Shown here: piece after piece, positions 8,028-17,569 of the stretch | Layout: each line of letters starts with the position of its first letter | Position numbering within the stretch: position 1 is the stretch's first letter | Virus record (IMG/VR): IMGVR_UViG_3300035199_000659 | Coordinates: 1-64,000 of that record | Reading direction: 5' to 3' (one strand) | Source of the DNA: a virus | DNA length: 64,000 nt | The notes under the pieces: generated by a model | What the model saw: the letters and a program-made list of their open reading frames with translations, nothing else | Database searches by the model: none | What the model was told of the DNA's origin: nothing | Program-made: the position numbers and the translations under genes

Positions 8028-9134
8028 CTAATAATCCAGTCTAACTCTCAATGTAAGCTCGTTAGTCGGGTCCTTTCTGAGGGGCTCTGATAACTTAGCT
8101 AATGCCAGCAATTGGCCAGTCTCCTCTCCATACAGTCCAATGGTGGTGATATATGCGAGAGGCTGATCGGAGGCATCGTTTTTAACTCGAATTGTGCTCG
8201 CCGACAGATATGTCGGATTGCCACTGTGGTTATACTTGTTAGATGGGACCCGGCAAAAGTAAATCGTAGAGTTAATCTCGGTCGAGTTGTTGAAAGCGAC
8301 GTTGCGAATTCGGTGTCTAACAGCGTCGCAAGCGCCGCTAATAGAAGAAGACTGCATTGCTTGAACATATGTCTGAGATCCCAAGGTGGGGTGGACGTAG
8401 AAGCCCGCTGATGAAGAAGCTATGTCAGTCTTAAATGCTGAGCCGCTAAGGAGCACAATACCGGACTCATAAAATACGATTCCACGGGGCGCAGATGAGG
8501 TGTCATAAAGCACACCATAATCGCCACCAAGAGTCTCGGCCGAGCCACTGCTCGTTGTAGTCTGACTGTCAGTCAAAACTCGCTGGCCGGAGGCGCCGAA
8601 AGGGGTTGCCCACGGACCATAACCGACTGTGATGCTAAACGATCCCATCTTAATCTGATCTTTCGTAATCAGCCGAGAGAAATTCAGGAATACGCCGTCT
8701 GTGCAGACGGTGCCGCGGCTTCCGCCCCACGATCCGGTGTTGTCTAGGTTAAGATCTAACTCGAACTTTCGAACTGTGTTGTTTGAGCCAGTATAGCCAA
8801 GCAGAACTTGAGAGAACTGGTTGTACATGTTGATCTTCTTCTTCTGCTGACCGGAACCCGTTGGGCCGGCGCCGGCAGATGCACTTAAGACCGAAGACTC
8901 GTCATATCCAACCGTAATATCAAGGATGTGGTTGGCTGATGAACTCAGGTAGGGGTAATCGTAGACACTCTGGAACATCCCGTGGGAGTAGTTCTTGATG
9001 TTTCCGCCGGCAGTAAGCGTGCCATAGGTGCCACTCAGGATAGAGCCCGTAAGTGGGATCGACTCGTGTAATAACGTTCTCGTTGTTGTAATGTCAGTAT
9101 CTGGGTCAAAAATTTCGAAAGCAGTAATAGTCAT
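8028..9134 (-). CDS. Structural protein, paralogue pair member 1
   Basis: 368 residues, beta-rich. Its C-terminal third shares a recognisable motif with the next gene: GNPTYLS, then YITTIGLYGEETGQLLALAK and LSEPLRKDP ending with TLRVRLDY, against NNPTYLT, AVYDENKNLIGIATLANPIL and SFKIKLDI in the neighbour. The likely fold is a jelly-roll-like or Ig-like tail module. GGAG precedes the start. A tail fibre or baseplate location is inferred from the surrounding genes; no enzymatic residues are visible. Confidence 0.6.
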   Translation of the reverse strand: MTITAFEIFDPDTDITTTRTLLHESIPLTGSILSGTYGTLTAGGNIKNYSHGMFQSVYDYPYLSSSANHILDITVGYDESSVLSASAGAGPTGSGQQKKKINMYNQFSQVLLGYTGSNNTVRKFELDLNLDNTGSWGGSRGTVCTDGVFLNFSRLITKDQIKMGSFSITVGYGPWATPFGASGQRVLTDSQTTTSSGSAETLGGDYGVLYDTSSAPRGIVFYESGIVLLSGSAFKTDIASSSAGFYVHPTLGSQTYVQAMQSSSISGACDAVRHRIRNVAFNNSTEINSTIYFCRVPSNKYNHSGNPTYLSASTIRVKNDASDQPLAYITTIGLYGEETGQLLALAKLSEPLRKDPTNELTLRVRLDY

Positions 9135-9151
9135 TTAATATCTCCGTTGAT

Positions 9152-10144
9152 TTATGCGCGCCTAATGATTCGAATAGGAATTTGTAGGGTACCCGGCGTA
9201 GAGTAGCCCTGCACATATATAGTGGTATCGATGAAGCGCGTGAGCGTGCCCCCGACTTGGTGGTTAAGCGTCCCATAACGCGCATATTCGGCGTCTAGGC
9301 CGGGCTTGATGACAGGCGAAATAGCAAAGGCATTTGCTCGGGGCCCCGAAATGACCGACCAAGTTTGCTCAGTGTTCGGGTTAGATGAGCGAACGGTGCC
9401 GTTCGGGATTGCGGCGACTGATGTGGCGCTATAATTATCCATGCCTGTATCTAAGTTTGTGGTCATCGAAGATGCTGCCAAGTTGAACTTCATCTCTACA
9501 TCACTACCATTGGACTGGAAGGCGCACTGGTTGGGATCGAAGCCCATCACGCTGTCAATAAAGCGATTATCGTAAAGAACGGCTATTCCACTGTCGGTCA
9601 ATCCGTTGGCAGTAAGATACGTTGTTCGGTTGGCGGCGGATCCGACTGGGACGGCATCCCATCCGGTCGATAAGCCCGATTCCATTAGCACCATCTTTGT
9701 GGCCGAGATGGTACCCTGCATGTACTGAATTCCGGCCGAGGTTAATACCCCTCCAATTGTCGACGTCGTGGTATCATTAGAGTCATCTGTCACGTAATAC
9801 ACGCCGTTTGTTCCCGCAATCGCGCCGTTGTCCTGCTGGGCTGCCAGTTCATTAACATGAAAAGTTGGCATGTACAGCAAATCTGTTGCCGTTGTCGGCA
9901 ACAGGCCGTAATTAATTCCAGCATGCGTTTGTGTTGTTGCTTCAAAAATAGGGGTCTGTAGAATCTCTAGGTCGTAATAAGCGGAGCCGGACGGGTGATT
10001 TTTGTTATAGAGACTGTAGTCAATCTCGTCATCGCCAAGTGCAAATTTTTGAATCCTAAATGAACCATTGGCCATTTTACGTCGGCCGACGTCGGTTAGT
10101 ACAGCGTCTAAAATGATGTCGCCGGAGTTATCTAAAAATGCCAT
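9152..10144 (-). CDS. Conserved structural protein of large phages
   Basis: 330 residues. The N-terminus DNSGDIILDAVLTDVGRRKM, followed by ANGSFRIQKFALGDDEIDYS, is a recurrent pattern in large tailed phages, always in the structural region and without a proven role. The rest is Ser/Thr/Gly-rich beta structure ending in LQIPIRIIRRA. The ATG follows GAGAGGAAAATAA. A TATTTATA sequence sits 18 bases upstream. It is probably a tail or neck protein; I cannot assign a T4 equivalent. Confidence 0.6.
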   Translation of the reverse strand: MAFLDNSGDIILDAVLTDVGRRKMANGSFRIQKFALGDDEIDYSLYNKNHPSGSAYYDLEILQTPIFEATTQTHAGINYGLLPTTATDLLYMPTFHVNELAAQQDNGAIAGTNGVYYVTDDSNDTTTSTIGGVLTSAGIQYMQGTISATKMVLMESGLSTGWDAVPVGSAANRTTYLTANGLTDSGIAVLYDNRFIDSVMGFDPNQCAFQSNGSDVEMKFNLAASSMTTNLDTGMDNYSATSVAAIPNGTVRSSNPNTEQTWSVISGPRANAFAISPVIKPGLDAEYARYGTLNHQVGGTLTRFIDTTIYVQGYSTPGTLQIPIRIIRRA

Positions 10145-10161
10145 TTATTTTCCTCTCTTTG

Positions 10162-10169
10162 TATAAATA
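10162..10169 (-). promoter_or_regulatory. TATTTATA element upstream of a structural gene
   Basis: In the minus orientation TATTTATA lies 18 bases before the ATG at 10144, in the 38-base gap after the 897-residue gene. An identical 8-mer lies at 32866-32873, 20 bases before gp25. Possibly a late-promoter-like or leader element; low confidence because the T4 late box is TATAAATA in the direction of transcription, not its complement. Confidence 0.3.
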
Positions 10170-10182
10170 GTTGTGCTTTTGC

Positions 10183-12876
10183 TTATTCGCTTCTCAAATT
10201 ATAAGTAATATTAAAATCGATTTTTTTGCCAGTCTTTTTGGAAGTCAAGCGAATCTTAAAGGTTTTATCCCAGATTAAATCGGATGCGCCGCCGATACTA
10301 ATGTTGCTCATTTCAGAAGCTGCGCTATTTGAAAAGTCAGCATCTTCTGTGTTTATTTGGATTTGACTTAAGTTCGGTTGTAATTGTATCAGGTTCTTAA
10401 AACGTTTTGTAGGGTTGGTGTAAACTTTCTCTTCAAGCTCGGACTCCATGATTGTGTTAAAAATGGCATAAGAATAGCCGCCATCGTTTACCATACGAGC
10501 CTCATAAACTGGTGATAAATGTGATTGTGTGTCGTGCTCGTTAAGACTCTTAAATAAGTAGTAGTACTTTTTGTTAGGTACAACTTTATCATAATATGTC
10601 GTTGCGTTATAGGTGGCATATTTTTCTTGTGAAATGCGCATATCAATAGTATCGTGGAGGGCATACTGCATATCTGATATCTTTTTCGGACGCGTCGTAC
10701 TGCGATATACTAATACCTGCACGGGGTTTGTGACCGAACCATTCGGCAAGGTCATCGAATCCGTCAGATCATTGGCGTTCAAATATTCTTCTTTGTATGA
10801 CGCGTCGGCGTCAGTGACTGGTGTTGGGTATGCTCTCGATGCATAGGTACCGCCAAGGATAGTGAACCCAAACTTATTCTGTGTGCCGACGGTGCCGAAA
10901 GGAGATATCATTGCCTCGCTAACGGGGTTGTCCAGAATCTGAAGTTGTTTCTTGTAAATTGGAATCTCAATGATCTTCACTTGGGGCTCATAATTCAAGT
11001 TAAAATCGGCAACGAAAGGATAGCTGGAGAATACAGTTGCATCCGTCAGAAACGTTCCGGACAACTGAGAAAACCCATCAGTATAGGTGCTAGTGTCGTC
11101 CAATAAAAGTCGATTTGCCCGTTCATCTGTTTTGGGGTTATAAAACTCCAAGCCAATTTTATCTCCAGCGTCATTCTCGCAGCCGATCTGCTTCGACAGC
11201 AACAAGTCTGAAAAATTGTAGCGAATACCGACTGTCAAAACATATGCATATACTTTATAAGTGTAGGTTTCCCCATACTTAACTTGCGAATCCGCGAAAT
11301 TAAACGGCATAGGATCCCGGGGTGGTAAAGAGGTGTCTGGTGATGGGCGACTGTTAATAAACCAGAAATTCTGCAATGCAGATTGTGTGTTAGAATCGCC
11401 CATTGCCGGGCCACCAATTTTCTCGATCCTATATGCTACAGTTTCCGTGTGCCTTGTAGTATTAGAATATAGATCTGCCCACTGGGTCACCGCTGTCTTA
11501 TCCACATTGGTGTGGATATATGACATAAGGGAGTTCAACGTTGAAAGAACCGGCTGTGTTTTGACATATCTGTATGCTTTTGAATCCGTCTCGGCCGCTT
11601 CACGTTGGATGTTGGAAGGGCCGACAAATAGATAATCCTCATCAGTGTCAGTGTATGTATTGTGAGAATTAAGAAGCATTTGTAAGTAATCGATCTCTCG
11701 ATAATGAGCTGTTTCAAGTTTCTCCACGTGGTGTACGGCATCTCCCGATATGGAAGCGGAGTAATAACTCGAAGCTTTATTGTAGTCTTTGCCGGCAGGC
11801 AGGAGGTTCTCTGACTTATTAGAAAAAATCTGGTATATTGATTTAATGAACTCAGAGTCGTAGCCGTTCTCAACTATTGCTTCAGTAAATGTATCCGGCA
11901 AATCGGTCGTAAAATCGATTTTAATATTATATGGCAGCTTATGATGGAGGGGCGGGAAATAATCTTCGGTGGCGCGGATTCTTTCTACGGCGGATGCATC
12001 AAAAAGCATATTTTTCATTTTAGTGGTGGCCCAGCGTGAAGCACTAGCAGACAGTGAATGCTGTACATACGAAGATGATAGATACTCAATAGCCAGATTG
12101 TTATTTTTAACAGCAAGATGACTCAGCTCTGGCAACGACCAATCTGGCACTGTGGAAAGTTTATCTGGATTGTTGTTAAAAAACTGATTTAAATAAAAGG
12201 ATATGTTATCGTTTCTTGTGAGATAATCCCTCATGTCGATGGGATATAATTCTGTAAGTTGTCCTAGGCCGGATGCCCCGCCAGCGAATCCGGTGGGGGT
12301 CTGCTCGGCCTCGTCCCATCGCGCCAAGTCAGCCATTAAATAGAAGTTGGGTAACAGCAATTCTGATATGTCCATCTGATTTTTTTGATAATCTTCATAT
12401 TCTTTCAAATAATTTCTATAATCATAGGATATTTGAATAGCACTGGGATCATAAGCAGTTGTCAGCAGTGTTGCCGATAATTGAGAGTATGGCTTTTCAT
12501 AATAAAAATTTATAAATTCGAATTGTTCTTCTGTGTAGATTGGGGCATAGGAACTTTGACCATAGGCGCCTCCGAGCCACAGGGCTTTCCATTCTTCGTC
12601 TGTCTTTATTGGGCCAGATTCAGAACTAGCCACTCGCACAGGCACCTTGTGGTTGGGCATGATGGCGTTTTTATCGATAATTTCTTGGTTATCAGACATA
12701 AAAATTCTATTGAAATATGGAGAATCAGGCATTATCTCTGTGGTTGTTTGAAATGACACCGCTGTGCCATCATCTCCGTCTACCTCATACCAATAGCCGC
12801 CGTTGGCGGTCCGAAAAACATCAGAAGAGCCAGAAAATAATTTTGAATCTATTATCTTACATTCTATACCGGGCAT
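10183..12876 (-). CDS. Large virion protein with fibronectin-III-like segments (897 residues)
   Basis: 897 residues. Two stretches look like Fn3 domains: KYGETYTYKVYAYVLTVG near 535 and VVPNKKYYYLFKSLNEHDTQ near 768, followed by SHLSPVYEARMVND. Their spacing is consistent with Fn3-like folds in a mostly beta protein; the first 450 residues are helical with many Tyr/Asn (NYLKEYEDYQKNQMDISELL). Fn3 domains in tail proteins usually bind cell-surface carbohydrate or brace other tail proteins. GGAG precedes the ATG by about 11 bases. It is probably part of the tail fibre or baseplate; the exact role is unknown. Confidence 0.6.
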   Translation of the reverse strand: MPGIECKIIDSKLFSGSSDVFRTANGGYWYEVDGDDGTAVSFQTTTEIMPDSPYFNRIFMSDNQEIIDKNAIMPNHKVPVRVASSESGPIKTDEEWKALWLGGAYGQSSYAPIYTEEQFEFINFYYEKPYSQLSATLLTTAYDPSAIQISYDYRNYLKEYEDYQKNQMDISELLLPNFYLMADLARWDEAEQTPTGFAGGASGLGQLTELYPIDMRDYLTRNDNISFYLNQFFNNNPDKLSTVPDWSLPELSHLAVKNNNLAIEYLSSSYVQHSLSASASRWATTKMKNMLFDASAVERIRATEDYFPPLHHKLPYNIKIDFTTDLPDTFTEAIVENGYDSEFIKSIYQIFSNKSENLLPAGKDYNKASSYYSASISGDAVHHVEKLETAHYREIDYLQMLLNSHNTYTDTDEDYLFVGPSNIQREAAETDSKAYRYVKTQPVLSTLNSLMSYIHTNVDKTAVTQWADLYSNTTRHTETVAYRIEKIGGPAMGDSNTQSALQNFWFINSRPSPDTSLPPRDPMPFNFADSQVKYGETYTYKVYAYVLTVGIRYNFSDLLLSKQIGCENDAGDKIGLEFYNPKTDERANRLLLDDTSTYTDGFSQLSGTFLTDATVFSSYPFVADFNLNYEPQVKIIEIPIYKKQLQILDNPVSEAMISPFGTVGTQNKFGFTILGGTYASRAYPTPVTDADASYKEEYLNANDLTDSMTLPNGSVTNPVQVLVYRSTTRPKKISDMQYALHDTIDMRISQEKYATYNATTYYDKVVPNKKYYYLFKSLNEHDTQSHLSPVYEARMVNDGGYSYAIFNTIMESELEEKVYTNPTKRFKNLIQLQPNLSQIQINTEDADFSNSAASEMSNISIGGASDLIWDKTFKIRLTSKKTGKKIDFNITYNLRSE

Positions 12877-12881
12877 TTATA

Positions 12882-13616
12882 CTAATATTCTCCTGTCGTT
12901 AATGTGGTGGTAATCGCCGATGTGGCGACCGTGGCGCCAGTTTGTTCAAATTTGTCGAGTTCAAATGTGGATGTCTCTTTGAGGGACGGGGTGCGTTTCG
13001 AAGATTGTTTATATGTGGCGCTTGTTTCTCGGAGATCTCCCGTGACTTTGGTAATCTCTGCAACATGTGCATCTATCAGGTTGAGATATCCTGCTTTGAA
13101 GGATGTCCCAGAGGAAGAGGATCTGTCGAACATTTTGATCAAAAGCTTCTCCGAATCGGAGTCTTGGAGCGCTCCGGAGCCGACTTTGTAATCTCTTTTA
13201 TTATCATTGATAATGACCATTTGACCAAACCAAGCGCGAGGAACCGAGCCAATCTCATATGCCACCGAGAAGCCGGCTGTGGCGGTGGTGGACGATGGCG
13301 ATCCGGGCGATTCTGTACGTATTCTAAACGGAGTAACTCCTTCACCAGACTCATCGATGTCCGTGAATGCGTCAGTGATCTCGGAGTAACTTGTGAGGCC
13401 GGAGCTGCCCTCGCGGGTAAGCATTTCATTGTACTCGTCGGGTCGGAGTCGAGGGCCGGACTCGATGGCACCTTCATACATGTCGTATAGATCATCATCC
13501 GCTGCGAAGACGGCTATATTCTCCCAGTGGAATTTTATCGAGTCTATTAGATCGTGTTCGTCACTAGACACGAGCAAGGGGATACAAATATCCCAATATT
13601 CATGTTCCGTTGTCAT
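12882..13616 (-). CDS. Phage structural protein of unknown function
   Basis: 244 residues with GGAG 8 bases before the ATG. The N-terminus EHEYWDICIPLLVSSDEHDL is acidic; the centre (FRIRTESPGSPSSTTATAGF) and C-terminus (Ser/Thr-rich, LTTGEY) look like beta-structured virion material. It has no cysteine pairs, transmembrane helices or catalytic motifs. Its position between two large structural genes supports a tail location. Nothing more specific can be said. Confidence 0.55.
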   Translation of the reverse strand: MTTEHEYWDICIPLLVSSDEHDLIDSIKFHWENIAVFAADDDLYDMYEGAIESGPRLRPDEYNEMLTREGSSGLTSYSEITDAFTDIDESGEGVTPFRIRTESPGSPSSTTATAGFSVAYEIGSVPRAWFGQMVIINDNKRDYKVGSGALQDSDSEKLLIKMFDRSSSSGTSFKAGYLNLIDAHVAEITKVTGDLRETSATYKQSSKRTPSLKETSTFELDKFEQTGATVATSAITTTLTTGEY

Positions 13617-13628
13617 CGTGTTCTCCTA

Positions 13629-14366
13629 TTACCTTCGCCCTTTTCGGGACTTGCTCACACCTGCACCAACACTGCGACGTCGGGATGGCGACGGTCGTGT
13701 TGGGCGCCTTTCAACGGGCTCGGGAGCTTCCATAACAGATGTTTTGTCCCGGCGCTTATAAGTAGACTCCTTCGGGGATGTCTCAGGGCTTTTAAAATAT
13801 TTTGTAGTGCTGTTATAAGAAGGATCAAGATTGATGAGGCATAAGTCGGATACCAACTTGCTGCACCTCTTCCCCGTCGCTAACCTTGCGGTTGCGGTGG
13901 CTGCTACAGCAGATGCTCGAAGAATTGTGGTGTCTGGTTGTCGGATAGGATCGTCCGAATCTGGAAAGCTCTTGTCAATGCTTTTGAGGATATCGGTGGA
14001 TCCCGGGGCAAAGACAATCGGTCTATCAAGTATGTTTGGGTTTGCTATCAACTCGGGTTGTGTTATTTCTGAAAGAAGCTCATAATTAGCATCCTTTGCC
14101 GGTGCAGTCGATATCCCAATCGCAGACATTGTGCTCAATGAGGATGCCTCTACGCCAAGAACGGCTGGGAAGGCCGTGACCCCTCGCGAGGATAGTTGTT
14201 GGAGGCCCCTAAGTGTACGAATCTGTCGCATACTCGTTTTTTTATCCAAAACTTGGCCGTTAATCCGAACTTTTGTAGTGCCGACTGCACGAAGTGATGA
14301 CGTGTCAGTCTTACCTCCGGCCGGTGAACGAATTCCCAACGATTTTGTATTTACTGATAATCCCAT
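13629..14366 (-). CDS. Virion-associated protein with basic arginine-rich C-terminus
   Basis: 245 residues with AAGGATAAAAAG before the ATG. It is Ala/Ser/Thr-rich, low in aromatic residues, with a repetitive N-terminal half (LRAVGTTKVRINGQVLDKKT) and a short helix-rich centre (LRASAVAATATARLATGKRC). The last 30 residues are strongly basic (ERRPTRPSPSRRRSVGAG, then SKSRKGRR), suggesting binding to DNA or to an acidic partner. No family is recognised. It sits in the tail block after the 1054-residue protein. Confidence 0.55.
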   Translation of the reverse strand: MGLSVNTKSLGIRSPAGGKTDTSSLRAVGTTKVRINGQVLDKKTSMRQIRTLRGLQQLSSRGVTAFPAVLGVEASSLSTMSAIGISTAPAKDANYELLSEITQPELIANPNILDRPIVFAPGSTDILKSIDKSFPDSDDPIRQPDTTILRASAVAATATARLATGKRCSKLVSDLCLINLDPSYNSTTKYFKSPETSPKESTYKRRDKTSVMEAPEPVERRPTRPSPSRRRSVGAGVSKSRKGRR

Positions 14367-14384
14367 CTTTTTATCCTTGTTTAG

Positions 14385-14395
14385 TAATTAGTGTT
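14385..14395 (-). promoter_or_regulatory. AACACTAATTA element before the basic virion protein
   Basis: The 11-mer AACACTAATTA (minus strand) lies in the 38-base gap after the 1054-residue gene. The same 11-mer is found at 18567-18577, again in a gap after a large structural gene. Confidence 0.3.
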
Positions 14396-14404
14396 ATAAT
14401 TGGA

Positions 14405-17400
14405 TTAGACCTTCTTCCACAGCGGTATGCCGTCGGCATCCGTCATTTCAGGGCTATCCCAACTGCCGGGGGCCCAATCAAAGGGTTTGTCGTATTCAAT
14501 CGCTTTGGCCGAAGTAGAGCCGGGGGCTGCCTCGGTGCCGGGTGTCTCGGTCGACGGATCCGGCTCGAGGTATTCAGACCACTCCTCGCGGCCCTCGAGG
14601 GTGGCGACACCCGTTTCCATCGTTTCGTACGACTCTGGCATGTCATAACTGGTTCTGAATATTTTAGTGTTTGCGACCTCGGCAAAACCAAGGGTGCCGG
14701 AACCGAATTCAGTACCTTCGACTGCGTCGGACCCAGCAACAGTCGCGGACATGTCGACGAGGGCGCTCCAGACAACACCTCCATGCTCATATATGGCTTC
14801 GGACAACGCTGTCATGTCACTATGGAACATCTCTACACCGTTGAGTGTTCCGCTAGCGGGATTTATTCTCTGGCTAATGTTAATTGCCGCTTCTTTAATT
14901 TTTTCCATATCGCCTTGAAAAGTATTATAATAAAGATCGCGATGTAGGCAATATATAAAGGGTAGACGGTACCATGGGGTTTTCTCTATATCCTCGTCAT
15001 AATAAGTCACAATATTTTCTTTAAAGAAGTCATTGAAAGATTGTGTATCTGAATTATAAGAGCACTGCTCTATACAGAGATTATAATATTCTGTTAACTC
15101 GGATAGTGCTTCTTTATATAGGGCCATTAATTGTACTGGTATCTCTGAGGTCTTGTCTGTTATGGCAACTCTAAAATCATAAGTATCAGCGTACGAATTA
15201 ACCTGATAGTCTAGTAAATCGAAGCACATGAGGCGATAATTGTCGATAGTTGGGGACAGGTCGGCCCCCAAATTGGTAAAAGGGCGCAGGGTCGTGCTTG
15301 TGAGATATCCATCAGCCATTGTCCCACCAAAGTACTCCCAATAATCGTCGGTGGTGGTTGAGGTCTCGCCGGCTACCATAACCGTCCACGTGGATCCGTA
15401 TATAGTGTCGTAGTGCATCCTGTTGAAGTCGGTCGTTACAAACCACGCACCCTCCCAATAATCGTGGGGCCAGCCGGGGGGTACGGTCGTTGCGCCATCA
15501 CCATCGACTTGCGCAAGCGCTTCGGTGAATGAGTGGCCAGCGATGGCATTTGCGCGCTCGTACTCCGACTCGATGTTGGTCCTGAAGCCGCGTATCTCCT
15601 CGTGCGCTGCTTCGAGTGCGACGTCTGTGCCGTAGACGGCTGAGCCCGGGCCGTCACCCGGGTCAGGAACCGTGTGGTATTCTATTTTGCTGACTGCGAG
15701 ACCATAGGTTGTAGTTCCTTCGATAAGCTCGGTCTGCAGAGCTGATTCCTCTGGGTAGTAGGGGGTGCCCATGAGAGCATTCACATAATCATCATCTTCA
15801 TCATACTTGACTGTTCTTCTTACTTTTTTTCTTAAACCAAGGTCGGAGACTCTTACCCACTTAGTGCTCGGGTATTGTTCGACGCCAAGAGTTGTGCCGG
15901 CATGGGTGTTGCCCGGAGGTCCTGAGCCGGCCATATACGATATAATGCGGACGTCCTCTTCTAAGCTGCCGCCACTCGACGCCTGTTGGCGGATAAACCT
16001 AACATTTGTAACATAAAATTGTGAATATAAAATGGGCATGCCCCATGACTCAAGCTTTTGTACGTTTAGAACTCTGGATGCATCACATGTATATGTAAGG
16101 GCTTTCTCATAATCAAAAAATGCCATTCCATAGACAACATCTTTTCGATTGAGTTCGGTCGCATCGTAGTAGATGTTCATTTTGGTGGCCAGAAAATTCG
16201 CGTTGTAGATGTAGTGGCCAATATTGCTCTCCCAATCCGATTTGTATAATGGGGCATAAACTTCTTCAGTTCCCCATGGGCGCTCATCGATAACTTTCGC
16301 ACTGTACCTAATGCGCGGATAGAGACGCTCAGCTTGTTTTATTGTTTTATTGATCGCAAAAATGTTCTTTCTAAAGTCTTTGTATAATTTTCCTACAGGC
16401 TTTGCTGGCAATTTGTGGGGCCAAGCTCTTTGGAATGTGGCGAGGCGCGGGAGTAAATAAGGATCGTTGGCCTGAGTGGCAATAATGGTGGAAATGCCAT
16501 TATACATGTTTTTTAGGTTATCATATCCCCTGTCCTTGTCATAATATACCCGATAACGATCAAGAACCTTTTGAATTTTATCAACAATTTGAGCATGTGT
16601 GATCCTGTTTACTTTGTATATTGCGGAGTCTATTGCCACCAAGGGTATCTGCGGATAAGGCGAACTGTCAGAATCAAAATATTCGACGTTGGCCTTATCT
16701 GCTATGACGCCATCCTCAATAACTTTTTCATATGCAATTGCGCTTGTTTCTAAGCTCAATAGAGGTCTTGTCGCGACAGTTCCTGCGGTAGTCGAGCCGA
16801 TGGCAGTGTCGTTAAAGTCCTCTATGATCCCGGAGGCGTTGATCAAGTCGATGCTGTACCCGCCAAGATCTGTACTGTCATCGGTCGCCCAAGCTTGTGG
16901 GGGTCTGTATCTCTCTCCATATATTTCCAAAGAATCAACTGATGCTCTATAGTCAATTGTGCTGCTGAATGCATACACATTCATGTTAGATATGGCAGCC
17001 CATTCATCGAAGCCCTCTTTGCCACCGTTAAAAATCCATGGTCCGAGATCATACGGCTTGTGCATGTCGATCTCTTTTACGACGGTATACTTCCATATTT
17101 CGTCGCCGTCTTCAGAATAAACTTGGGTGGGAGCGACACCTGTGAAGTCAACTTCAAACAAAAGCATGGGGGCATTTGATTCTTTCCCGTTGGTGCGCCA
17201 GCCTGCCGCGGCCCGCACTGCGGAGCGTTCAAAAAACCCTGCAGCCACCATCAACGGGTTTGCGTCTGGGTTTCCTTTCACCACTTCTTCGTGAAAGGCC
17301 TCCCAAAGTGGTTTGTCTGCGGCGGGGAATGTAGAGAGTGCTATATAATATTTCAGTGCCGATATATATGGCCGGAATGCGCGGTCTTGAGACGATAAGG

Positions 17401-17569
17401 TGGCGCCATATGCAAAATATTTTGCCTCATTGTGGGGCACGTGAATAGACAAATGAATATCCATTTGTGCGGCCGCGTCAATGCCTTTCATAACAATGCG
17501 ATCGATGTATGGCGTTGGGAGATGCTCTCCCAGCAATTGTGTTGTGTCGCCTTTTATAGTTACTGACAT
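14405..17569 (-). CDS. Large virion protein of unknown function (1054 residues)
   Basis: 1054 residues, acidic and tyrosine-rich. N-terminal part: TQLLGEHLPTPYIDRIVMKG, then long helical/beta segments (IVDKIQKVLDRYRVYYDKDR near 320-345 suggests a helical arm). The middle has WVRVSDLGLRKKVRRTVKY and several Trp/Tyr-rich strands. The C-terminus is Pro/Glu/Trp-rich (PFDWAPGSWDSPEM). No signal peptide or catalytic motif was found. It lies in an unbroken structural block between two other structural genes. The role is unknown; tail fibre, baseplate periphery and head decoration are all possible, with the tail favoured by position. Confidence 0.6.
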   Translation of the reverse strand: MSVTIKGDTTQLLGEHLPTPYIDRIVMKGIDAAAQMDIHLSIHVPHNEAKYFAYGATLSSQDRAFRPYISALKYYIALSTFPAADKPLWEAFHEEVVKGNPDANPLMVAAGFFERSAVRAAAGWRTNGKESNAPMLLFEVDFTGVAPTQVYSEDGDEIWKYTVVKEIDMHKPYDLGPWIFNGGKEGFDEWAAISNMNVYAFSSTIDYRASVDSLEIYGERYRPPQAWATDDSTDLGGYSIDLINASGIIEDFNDTAIGSTTAGTVATRPLLSLETSAIAYEKVIEDGVIADKANVEYFDSDSSPYPQIPLVAIDSAIYKVNRITHAQIVDKIQKVLDRYRVYYDKDRGYDNLKNMYNGISTIIATQANDPYLLPRLATFQRAWPHKLPAKPVGKLYKDFRKNIFAINKTIKQAERLYPRIRYSAKVIDERPWGTEEVYAPLYKSDWESNIGHYIYNANFLATKMNIYYDATELNRKDVVYGMAFFDYEKALTYTCDASRVLNVQKLESWGMPILYSQFYVTNVRFIRQQASSGGSLEEDVRIISYMAGSGPPGNTHAGTTLGVEQYPSTKWVRVSDLGLRKKVRRTVKYDEDDDYVNALMGTPYYPEESALQTELIEGTTTYGLAVSKIEYHTVPDPGDGPGSAVYGTDVALEAAHEEIRGFRTNIESEYERANAIAGHSFTEALAQVDGDGATTVPPGWPHDYWEGAWFVTTDFNRMHYDTIYGSTWTVMVAGETSTTTDDYWEYFGGTMADGYLTSTTLRPFTNLGADLSPTIDNYRLMCFDLLDYQVNSYADTYDFRVAITDKTSEIPVQLMALYKEALSELTEYYNLCIEQCSYNSDTQSFNDFFKENIVTYYDEDIEKTPWYRLPFIYCLHRDLYYNTFQGDMEKIKEAAINISQRINPASGTLNGVEMFHSDMTALSEAIYEHGGVVWSALVDMSATVAGSDAVEGTEFGSGTLGFAEVANTKIFRTSYDMPESYETMETGVATLEGREEWSEYLEPDPSTETPGTEAAPGSTSAKAIEYDKPFDWAPGSWDSPEMTDADGIPLWKKV

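Noticed and set aside
10145-10182. TATAAATA on the plus strand read as a T4 late promoter
   Set aside because: It points away from the downstream minus-strand gene; no plus-strand gene follows it. Only the minus-strand reading was kept, with low confidence.
14294-14947. Plus-strand open reading frame of 217 codons
   Set aside because: Fully opposite two well-supported minus-strand structural genes, lacks a ribosome site and has no recognisable domain; a shadow frame.
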